NCBI GenBank assembly: GCA_012845835.1
Contig: JABAKD010000030.1
Coordinates: 8,407,805-8,471,804, forward strand
Length of the DNA stretch: 64,000 nucleotides
Direction: 5' to 3'
Source: Undaria pinnatifida
Lineage: Eukaryota > Sar > Phaeophyceae > Laminariales > Alariaceae
Positions 42,101-54,100 of the stretch are shown piece by piece; position 1 is the first letter of the stretch; each line of letters begins with the position of its first letter. The position numbers were made by a program, and so were the translations under genes. The notes under the pieces were generated by a model. It ran no database searches. It had not been told where the DNA came from and saw only the letters and a program-made list of their open reading frames with translations.

Positions 42101-45100
42101 GCGGGGTGTCATACATGAAGAAACGCCGTCCGTGGCTCACAAGAATTGGGTTTTAGATAACTTCTTGTTTACTGGAAAAGTTACCTGGTAGCGCTTGGAC
42201 GCATGCTACGATCGGGTTAGCGCTTTTCTGGCCAACATAACGGAGCTCCTCGACCAAAGAACTGTCCAATCCTTGTGTCTTGTGTCCGACACATACCTTT
42301 GGTTTGTCTCATCGCGTTCCTTCAGATGTAGAAAGAACAACCAATGTTTTTGATTCTCACCATCTCCTAAAACAACGGATCAATGAATAATTCACCCCGG
42401 TGTGTATGTATACCAGTGTAGCTGGGATTGTTCACGTGTTTCAGACGTACATTACGTTATCAAAAAGTCCGGTTTTTGTTGAGGTAGGTGCATCCCTGAC
42501 GGTAGCTAGCATACGTCACGACTTTAACGGGTATCCGCAGTACCCGCACCCGGTTGGTGCCGGTTGTAACCTGGACCAATATCCCGCCTTTCGCATTCGC
42601 GTGGATATCGTGAACGGTTGATTGTCGTGCCATCGTACTACACTGCACTCTCTGCAAAAAATGGTACGTGACGAAACTGCACAACACGGCTTGCTCTCAA
42701 TATGGTATCACCTGAATGCCGTTGACGGCGACCGCGGTGGTGTTTCCGTAGTTTGACACTATCGTGACCTTCCACCAGCGAGCGAAACCCGTGCCATCCA
42801 TTCGCCTGGTCACTTCGAACCTTTGCCAAGCTGTACAACAAGGCGGTCGGCGCGACGGTACAGACAGTGACGCACGTGGCGAATGGGGGGGGTACATGCG
42901 TATGTTTACAAATGCAACAGGGATGCCATATATACTCGTGTACAGAACGAGAGGTCCCTTAATAATGCCGTTTGAGTGGTGCCGGTTGCCCGCTATAGTG
43001 CCTGTGAAAATCGCTTGCTTGGGACAGACGAGAACTACCAGTGGTGGCAGTATGCGGAGTAGTGCCGGTTTCCGCTATAGTGCCGATATATCCGTCTATA
43101 GTGCTCATACCGACACTATAGAGGAACCCCTATTGCAGTAGACGAGCGCAACGAAAGCGTTCTACGACAACAGCCTAGGGTAGCGTTTCATCCAACGTGC
43201 GAGCATTCTCCTCTCCGTAGTTTTTTTTTTTCGCTGCACAAACAATGAAGAGTCACGTGTCCATCGTCCGTTTACACCAACCAACGGAGAGGGGCGGAAC
43301 AAGGTTTGAAGTAGCGCACAAACATTCTGAGCGGCCTCCTCCCGCCAGCCGTAGCCGAGAGATTTCATATGACGTCGCATTCACCCCCTCTACTTTTCAA
43401 TTTGCCGCGTTCTTGTTGCTTCCAGACTAACTGCGTCTACCTACCTACGAAAAAAAATGGCCATAAAATGTGCCTGCAGTCAGTGTCAAGGCTTCAACCA
43501 TAGCATCAGCACCAAAATGCAGTCAGTGTCATATTTTTCAACCATGGCATCTACACCAAAACGCTCTCTAAAAAAGAAACGGATTACGCTTTTTGGGTTC
43601 GGTTCCCACGCTCTTAATAAAGTTCCCCAACTTCTTCTTCGATAACAACTGAACCTTTTGTTCGTACCTGCTTGAAGTTTGACTCTGAACGAGCCTGCCA
43701 GCGTCCAGCCTCCGGCCTTCGCCTGCTTTTTCGTCCTGCAACACTCGACCCGCAGCTGAAAAAAACAAATGTTTCAAAGAGGCGTCATTGCACAAAATGA
43801 GGGAAGTCAAGTTGTTGAAACAAATGCTCAAAAAGGGACATCATGGTCAAAAAGGGGGAAGTCAAGTTGATGACGCAAAATTTAAAAGGACGATCATGCG
43901 ATAAAGAGAGGGGATAATTCAATGTTGTTGAAGCACACGTCGCAAGGGAACATCTTGTGCAAAAAAATAAGGGAAAGTCAACTTGCTGAAACAAATGTTT
44001 CAAAAAGAACATTAGGCGTAAAGAAGGAATTATTCCGGCTATGTAGCCTAACTGGTCTCATTTCGAATTGCAACGGCAATGCCACGTCACGCATGCAGTG
44101 CGAGGTCAATCAGGAAGAATATTCACAAACAGGTGGACGAGGACTGCCTCCTCTATATCCTTTTAAGAACGTCACGCTAATAATCTCCTGCTAAACCTAT
44201 CCTGGCGCAAGCTTTTTGGGTCTCACAACAGCCGACACTCTGCTGAAACATTACGTTTCAAACGGACGTTATAAAGACAACAAGAAAACCAAAGAAGATG
44301 CTGAAGCAATGTTTAAAAAAAAAAAACAGCGCAAACAGGGAAACGCTCAAGGCGCGTAGTAACGGTCTCGTTTCTAATTCCAAAAAAATGTAACGTTAAC
44401 ACGTGCAGTGCAAGTGCACTCAGGAAAAGCGCGCTTACAGATGAGGCGGTAACTGACCGCACCCACGAGTTTTGGAGACAACCTTTTAAATTATGTGGAG
44501 TCATTTTTTTGGCAGGAGTAAAAGAGTTAAAATATATATATCGTATATATATATCCTGGTGAAAATGTCCTGGTTGCTAGTATGTGCGTAACTGCCCTTT
44601 TTTTTTCGAGCGCTAAGTCAGCTCGAGGCACACGCACATGAATATATTCGCAGGATGCGATGAAACAAGTTCGAAAGTTGACCTATAGTTGATGCAGCAC
44701 CTAATCGATGTTGCTTTTTTCACAACAAAATCTACGACACGCATGCGCATCGCGAGCATCTAAAGAACGTCGTGCACTGAAACCCGCGTGATACACGAGG
44801 TTGTCAACTCGAACTCGCGATATCGATAAATACAACCCCGTCAAAATCCGAGGCGCAAAACCTTATGTACACCTACGGGATGCCTATCGATATAGGCTAG
44901 GGCTTAATGGGGGGTGGGAGAAAACACAAGTACGGACGCAAGTTTTTTCTTTTTTTGTGGCACACCGTATGTGCTCCCTGGGTATCATCACAACGACTTG
45001 CCAGTTTGGGACACGTGGTGTTGCTCATGGCGAGGAGACGCAGGGCTCCAACGGGACAATCCCGGCCCAGGTCGAATGCAATCCACTGTTCGTTCACCTC

Positions 45101-48100
45101 TCCGTAGGGAGATGACCACAGGCTGCTCTCCTCCGAAGGGTCAAGCACCTGAAACATCGTACCGAAGAAACAGAGAGGATATATATATACGATGTCGCTA
45201 GGAATCCCGGAACCAAAAGGCGGGGACGCAAGAATGGTGTCCCCGTCGAACGTAATCCACTGCACCGGTTTTACATTTCCGTGTATGGAGATGACCACAC
45301 GGTGCTCTCGTCCGAAGGGGCGACCACCTGATGAAGACGATGATATACTGGACTATAAAATAGCATGCTAGCTGATATTCCGAAACATTAAAAAGTATGG
45401 CTTTCGCTACGGAGTACGAACGCAGCCGGGAAAAAAATAGTTCGTAACTGTTCTCAAGTTGTGCGCCATTGTCGGTCTGTGGTTCGGCGATAGCAACAAC
45501 CACCATCCATAATCTTGACCGGTTTGAGCTCCTCAAGTGAGTGTGGAACCATGCGGTTAGCATGGTAAGCTTACGAACAATTGTTGTTCTGGTAGGTCGG
45601 GTTGCGCGAACGAATGCCTTCGATGTAATTTTTTTGTGGGGTGAAAATATTGAGCTTCCTCATGCCAGGAGATCAGAAAATTGTTAGAATCTGCAGCACC
45701 CCTGGGGTGGGGTGACTCTACAGGGGGCGCTTTAAGACTTTCGAGCTATCTAATCGAAGCCGCAGGAACTACTGCAGTCAATACCGTCTGCTTTCGACGT
45801 CGGCAAAAAAAAATAAAAAAATCTTGAATTAGTATACATTAACTAAATTTGGGGCGCTGTATAGTCTATGCCCGCATTTTGTTATTCTCCGTTTCCATTT
45901 TTTCATTTTCTTTAAAACCTCCGGCGGATGGGCAAAATAAAGCTTTCTTCAACCCTAACACTGCTGCCAAAATGACTCCACACTAATTTCAAGTAGTTTG
46001 TCCCCCCAAAAAGCGAGGGTGCACTTCTAACGCTCACCACCGCAGTTCCACGTGGTATTGATGAGTGTCGTGTGTCAATCTAATACGATTTGCCGGAACA
46101 GCGGCGCTTAGCGGTGATAACGGCATCGCAAGCTAGCTGCCGCTGTACTTGATCGGTGAGTGTACAAACACCACAGTGGTACGTAACACAACGTTAAGGA
46201 TTATCCAGACTGGTATACACTTCATCAGTGTACCATGCACATGTCACTATCCCACGATTCGCTGACCATTTTTTTGTGCTCCCACCCAGCTACGCCGAGG
46301 TCCTTACCACACAGTTCTCCGGTCCGTAAAGGGGGTCCGAGCAGCCCGAGCTCCCCGTGACTTTCACCGTCCTGAGGTGATTAAGACGGGAAGAAGGATT
46401 TTTTTTTCTTTTATCAGCGCGTGGCGGTAGAAGCGGCGGCTAAGTGACCCATCCATGCGTGTTTCTGAGTGCTCACAAGGGCCATCAGTAACGACCCCGC
46501 GTGCTGATTGCGCTTGGATGTGATGCAGCAATAGCAATCGATCATGATATATCAATGAGTTCCAATAGTAGATTGGCTTCATTGAAGTGGGAAACTCATA
46601 GCAGAATATCCCCGATTTAGCGGCGTTTTCTATGAAGATGGAGTACTCGAGCCCCCACTCTACTACTCTACTTTCTTGGTGTCTGCATTGTGGATGCCCG
46701 CGTGAGGCGCCTAATAGATACATGACGTATTTGACCATCGGCCGGTAACCCCGCCACCTCAACCCTGTCCGCACGACGGGTGAGCCCGCCACGCTTCCAG
46801 GATCAAGCAACACCATGCAACTATCTGTTTCATCTTCTTAAGCTTTGCTAAAAGACTTTTCATGTGAAACGACAGGGAAACAAATCTATAAAAATGCCAA
46901 CGAACGAATATCAACCCTTAAAATTATGTGGCAAACGTTCGCGTCATGTCTCATGCAGTCGGTGACCCCGATGGAGTAGTAGGTGAATATCGTCCTTAAT
47001 ACATTCAAGGTCGTGGGTTCAGGTCTCCCCGAGCGGCTACTCGTGCTCGTGGGGATTTTTTCCTGCACAAAAAAATGACTAGCGGAAAGCTCAAGAGCGT
47101 GAGTTAGCAAAATTCGATGGCCATCGACGAGCTTAAATAGCTGGCAAAACAGTGGGAACGCTGAACCCTATGCGCGATAAAGATGAAGGCACGTACCGCG
47201 GGGAAGAAAGGAGTACACCTGTGACCACGGAATAGGCTTGCCCAGAGGTTGCTGAGGGTAAAAAAACCTCTTACGTACGGCTTGAGCTGGAGGGTAAGAG
47301 TGATGACTGAAAAAAAATGCATGGAATTCCGGCCAGAACAGACTGTTAGTGCTTGCGCAACACGGCAAGAAGCAAGCACCAAACATATTTTTTTTTCTGT
47401 GGGTAGATGTTAATGGGTCCCCACGACCCCATTGGTGGGATCAACAATCTATTCGTACACCATCAAAACACGGGCCGGCCCCTCCCGTAACCACGATTTT
47501 CCGTGGACGGATCCGCAGACGCGGTAAACCTGCATTCACGGGGTCAAACAATGACAAAAAAAATGGTGTTCTACTCTACTCCGACCCACCTCCGTGGCCA
47601 AAAAAGCGGCTGCGGGCCCTGATCCCGTGTGATCACACTACATAGCCGCGTTGGACGGTTACTCTCCCGCAATAACAGCTGCTGTAAATCAGAAACGCCG
47701 CGACGGGAGAGAGGGGACACCACAACACTGCACACCTCTATTTACAGCCCCACCCTTGGCTCCGTCATCACTACTCTTGCTGCCCTCCGACAATATAGCG
47801 TACATGCCGTTCCGGTAAAAAAACCGAATGTCCTTCCGTAAAGCAGTACTGTGGTATCTCTCCTATGGCCCTCTGCTAAGGTTTTTTTCCCCAATTTTCC
47901 TTCTCCACATATTTTCATTTCAGCTACCGGCGTGAGTCTATCCTATTCCTCATCAACGTTCCGCCCCCAGGTCATTGGCCACAGCCCTCCGGCTTCTGTC
48001 GTGAAGTTGTTAATGGTTCTGTTTCACGGAGTCACGGCGGTAAAAAAACGCTCTTCGGTATGCCTCACGAACCATCGACGCCCCGTTCACGTCCGGGGGG

Positions 48101-51100
48101 GCTTTATTGTATACCAGGTACCTGGTAACACTATTAATATTTTCATGTTTCGGAGAGAAAATAAAACATGGCCGTGCTTTGCGGTAAGTATATACAAGCA
48201 AATTGAACCATTCCCGACATCGCAAAGAAATGCAATCGATAATCGTGGTTAGTGAAGGGAATAAAGTTCCGAGCGCCGGTAGCATACAAGGAAAATAGCA
48301 AGCCATGGTTCGTGCTTTATACTTTAGCCCGCCCTTCTTACCTAATGACGCGCTTGTAAGCGGCTGCAAGCCTGGCCGTGTGCGCACGATAAGCGCATTG
48401 GACGGCTATCACGCTGCGCTTCTCCCGCGCCTTCTTCCCGCTGCGGCGTTTAGCGAGATGGACCCGAGCGTGGTTTTGCACCTTCCTCAGCATGGACGTT
48501 TTCGTCCCATAGTACCGCCTGTTCCCAGCAGCAACCAAGGGGGAAGGGAGGGGGGGGGGGGGGGGGGTACTCAGTTTGTGCATGGCCGTAGTCGCATGAC
48601 CATAGACCCTCGCATCCTTACTATGCCGGGACGGAGCACGTCGGGTTTTCACCAACCAGGCAGACATTGCTTGCACCAAGCGCGAAGCGCCGTGAGCTGT
48701 TCGGCGAGCCGCATGGAGGGTGAATTGCATCCTTCTAAGAACCGCTCGTAAGACGGACTCCTTGCTTATGGATGACAGCGCCAACGAGTTACTTCGTTTT
48801 CGGGTGTGGTCACTCCAGAGACAGCAATGGGTATTACTATGTAACTGCCTCGTGGGTGCCTTACCATATTCACACTACGTGATGCGATCATTCCCCTTGT
48901 GCGGAGTTAGGGTTCTCCACCCCGCACAATATGACCTCACTCGATAACCATCCTGGTGACCGCCAAAACAGAAAAATAAAAAAACGGTACCCTGCGTGTC
49001 TAGCTCACGCAGTGATTGGCATGATTTCTATCGCCGTTGCCAACCAACGCCAACCCCAATATACATATAATGTTTCACAGCGTCGGTGTCAGCCGAGGCC
49101 AACTATTATATATTTATGGGGGGGGGGGTAGAAGCAATCGCAGTACAGAAGGCAGCAAAAGCGAGCTGCATTGTCCCCCACGACAGTGAGTGGGGCTTAT
49201 CTTTTTTTTTATTCCAAGAACATGGTTGAGACACACTAGTCTGTACGAGACGAAGGGAGATTGTTTCTACATTGGTTTGACGTCTTTGGTTGGCTTATAG
49301 AATAGGGTTGGACATGTTTTAAAAATAACTACTTCAAATACGCCAGCTGTATCGGTGATATAGCACTACCTAGTGAGCTACCGAGCCACGTGACTTGGAA
49401 TGTATTGCTTGGAGGTAAAACATGGTAGTGCTATCATGTATAACCCACAAGCTGTGAGCCCAATGAATTTAAGGGTCGATCCTCTCATCTTTTGTAAGCT
49501 GCGTAAGTGTTGCGGCGCCTTGGTTTCAGGACACTAGTAATGCGATGATGTGTATAGCTGTCCGTGCCAAGCTCTATGCGGAGTGTACTGGAGTGCCCTC
49601 CGTAGAAGAATAGTGTATAGATTCGACGTGAAACCGTTTCATGGTTGAGGCGAAACCACGTGATATTAGATGTCACATTCTCGTCAAGGCCATCATAGTT
49701 GGGCGATAATGTAGGTGACGATGATGGGACAAGCAGGACGCCCCACATCTCATTACCGTGCACACTACCCTCCTCTACCCTGCGCTACCCGGCGCTATCC
49801 TGCAGCCCTGTCATGTCTGTCTTTTAGTATCCTCCTTAGGGAAATAATGCATAAGCTTTGAATCCATCCAGCGAGCCATGATAAGAGACCAACCAAAAAC
49901 ACCGGAACCCATGAGGAGCACGCTTCTCAACACCGACCAACCACGCATCCCCCACTCGGAGTACCACTACAATTGGCGTCGTCGGAGAAGTGAACGTGTC
50001 GACCTTGGGCTTGCGCGACCTCCTCCCTGGTGCTCTTCTCTCCCCAAGACAAGCTCGTTTGGCCTTGCACAGCTTTGCATTTTACTTGTATTATTTATTT
50101 TTTTCAGGTAGTTTTTGTTTGGTTTTGGCCTTTCACCTTTTAACATACTTCCTTTCATCCAGTAGCGAGCTTGGTTATCCTTTTGTCTTCTGTCCGTAAA
50201 CCACGGGCCCCTTTGGGCCTCTACTTTGCGACTGACACGTTGAGTCTGCAGCTATCACGGCTTTGCGGCGGCAGCTTTCCGATATATATACTCCCCGTGC
50301 TCTCTTTGTTGGACACTACTATGACAATTGAACGAAGAAAGTGATCCCATATACCACCTGGTATATTTTTCTAGTGCTATACTTGTCTTTACCTCTGTTC
50401 CCGCTCCAAAAGCGTTCCTAGTCTAATTCCAAGTGGTTTGTGCCCATGTTGGGAGCACGGTGCTACAAGGGTAATGTAGCTTAGAACACCCCGCCAGGTT
50501 AATTGCGTGTGCTGGATGTATATTAGAAGTGTGGAATGACCGATATTATGCAAAGAACACACAGACACGGAAAAATCCTAAAATAACGCATGCACGCACG
50601 CACGCACTGGTGGTGGCGGACATTTACATAGCTGTCGTCAATTATGTACGTTGGTGGGAAAGCAGAAAAATGCTGCTACGAACGATGTAGACACACACAC
50701 CGATTCATTTTTTTTTTTCCCTGATAAGTTTTTTTCTTTTTGGGGGGGGGGGAATTGCGTATCGTTAGACGGAGACACGGGGGCATACATACATGGAGAT
50801 TCGGGGAGGTTGAGGCTGTAAAAAGGAGATCCTCCTCCTGCTGCTGTTGTTGTTTTTTGGCGCCTTGGTGTCGTAAAAATGGAAAAAAATGGAATCTCGC
50901 TTCGCTCGTGTAGACTAGGCTATGCACTCGTCTGGGCTTGGTCGGTGTTACGTGCTCAGTGACAAGGGCGGGGGCTAATAATAGCTGTTTTTTCATTCAG
51001 CTTTTACAACAGTGTTGTCCCTCTCTTCAAGCCTGTGACACACCCCCTGGGTTTCAAGCTAACCACATCCCCAAGGGAAACATCGTATATGTACCAAGTA

Positions 51101-54100
51101 TATAGACTATACATGTAAAACATGATATTCCTCGCCTGTAAGCCCGCTGAATCGTGACCGCGGCGAGCCGAGATCGGCTCTGCCACTGGCACACTCTCTT
51201 CGCAATCCACGTCCTGACCGAGCACTGCATCACCACCATGCGTCGAGCTACCGTACGGTCTGCAGGAACCGACGCCAGGTTGAGGAAACCCCGATAGCAG
51301 CTTTTGCCAACAGGGGAAACGGGGTGCAGTGTTGGGGTGGAGGAGGGGCGGGGGGGCGGGGGGGCGGGAAGGGGGGGGGGGGGTTAGGCTAGTGTAAGGT
51401 GGGGCGTGCACTAGCATGATGTACGAATACAAGTGCGAATTCCGATATTTTACACCCGTAGCTAATACTTCGTATCAACCTTGCGGACGAGTGTGTCTAC
51501 GCCAGCTCGAGGAAACGCCGATAAAATGGTTTACCAGCTGGGGGTAAGGAGTGCATTGTGGGCGGCGGGGCGGAGACAATGTGACCGGCATGTGGACGGG
51601 TTGGGTTTGCCACGCAATATGAGATATGCAAGTTTCAGGCCGGGGTAAGACGGAAGTTTGCAGTAGTATGAAGGCATGCAAGTGTCAGGCTGGGGTGAGG
51701 TGGGCGTGCAATAGTTCGAAGTTTTCAGCTGAGAATTACGGCACCTGATGTAAAAAAGCGGTTTGGGGACCCTTCCCGCGCCAGGTATGCAGTTGAGAGT
51801 GTTCCGTGCTGCGTGTTTGAGAAATAAATGGAATAGCTACATGGTCGGTCTTCGGTGTTGCCATCGACGTCAAAAGAAATATGATATGCCTGACTGCTCA
51901 CGTCGGCGCCTTTCTGAAGGCCTCTTCTCGCTCCTCTCGGGGCCAGCGCAGATCCGCGTGGGCTTTCCAGAGGACCTTTAATTTTGTTGTTGCGTTTTTT
52001 CATCGAAAACAGCAGCGCATGCACCGTGCGCGAAAGGGGCAACAACGACGGCGGCGGCGGCGACGAAAACGCCTGTCAGATTGGTTTTGCTGCGGAGCCC
52101 TCGACACCGCAATCGCAGAGAGAGTCGGCCACGGCTTAGGCGATCGGTAACCGTGGCGGACACTATATAGTAGTCATGTGACGACAACAGCGAAAAACAA
52201 AAGGTCGATGAAATTCGACGAGCAGTGGGAATGCTGGACCGTGATTAATAGTTAGAAGCTTTCCCCGCTGAACTACGTCAGTGACATGACTGAGTGGTCT
52301 AGTGGACAGCGTTGTAATACCAACAATATATATCGTTTCGGGGCTCGTGCATAGCACCTGCATGAAACCTTGTGTGCGACAAAAATAAAGGCAAGTATTT
52401 GGGGGGGGGGGAGAAGGGACGACAACACCTGTGACCACAGCTTTTGTCCAGAAGACGGAAAAACTATCGTGAGAAATAATGGAACAAAAACAAAAAACAG
52501 CGTCAGTGCATATGCGCGGTAGCTCACCTCGACGGTACGTTTCGAATCTCTCAACAGTGCGGCTTCTTCGCCGTCCTTCCTCATTTCGGACAGGCAGTCG
52601 TTTGCCGGGTAGCGTATAACGCTTGCAATGCCAAAGCGCGTCTCAAGAACGGAGCCCGGAACGCCCAAAATCTGAGCCAGCAGCAAAAAGACAGAGGAAA
52701 AAAATATCACCCGGGGTGGTGGTTCCTCGCGTATTAAAGAAAACGGTATGTGATGATAAGAGAGAGAATCAACACTGACGCAGAGGGTACACGTCGCCTA
52801 TTTCGTAGTACTAGCTGGTAGGGATTGGGGTCGGTACCCTCCGCCCCAATGGCGTTCCGTCGTCGATATGGACCATCAGTTGTCTTAGCAAGCGTAACGA
52901 CGGTCGTCGCCGGCTGCACAGTTGAGCCTACACCCGTATCCCTCTCTCACGAGGTGTGCAACAGCGCGCCAACTCGAAGGCAAAGCAATCGAATAATCAG
53001 GCCTCAGGTTTTAGAAACCACGTGCTATGCATATGCTATGGTGATGATCTGAGTCGAAAATGGCGGGGAGACGGTGGGTGGTAGAATACACGGGAAGAGA
53101 GAGCCAGCACTATGGTCAAGCGTGGGGGGGGCAAACAACCAGCATCGAGGGACAAACAGAGCAAGCTTGTATGCAGACAGACACGTAGCATGGAGGGACA
53201 AAAACAAGCCACCAGTGTCGAGGGAGAAACAGAAGCGGGAGCTCGTAGATATATATAGTCTAGAGAGAGACGCGTCACACAACAGCAACTCCCCCCCCAA
53301 AATGGCTTCTTTCGATGGACGCGGAGGCACCCCACCACACCGGCCAAGGGCATACGTTACGGGTGCACGCACCGGTAAGTTTTTGAGGATCCTTGCTCAA
53401 GGAGCTCAATAAAAATAAAAATAAAAAACATGATTTTGAGAAATCAAAAACAGAAAAAAAATAAAAATCTCAACCCCACTGAATAATTGCACGACCTAGG
53501 TACATGAGGCGAATGATGTTGAAGAAATTCCCCCTTGGTTTGAGGAGCCGAGTAGTCAGTCATGGACGAGTTTTTCACCCAAAAAAAAGTGCCAGCACAC
53601 ACGTGTCCACCCATCCCCCCCCCCTCCAGGGCATTAGAGCAACCATCCGCTGGTACAAGCCCCAAACCTGGTTGAAACTCAGAGCTTTTGACGGGAGGGC
53701 CAGGTCGCTTCTTCTCATGGGTCGGGGAGAGGGTGACCCGTCCCGACCCGTGAGGTTTTGAAAACCTTCCGACCCGACCTCCACCCGTGAGGTTTCGAAC
53801 CACCTCCCGACACGACCCGACCCGACCCGACCCGCGACATTTTTTTCGAACCTGCGGATCCGACCCGCGGGACGGGTCATGACGGGTCATGACGGGTCAT
53901 GAAGGTTCATGGTAGGTCATGACGGGTCATGAAGACGGGTCATGAAGATTCATGACCCGTCATGACGCGTCATGATTCATGGCCCGTGAAAAGCCGTGAA
54001 AAAAAAGAGAGTGCAACCCCAATGGACCAACAATTCCACGGCCTACTGTAGGTATAAAATAAACAATATGTGAATGAGTGTATGAATGAGTCATCCCGCG

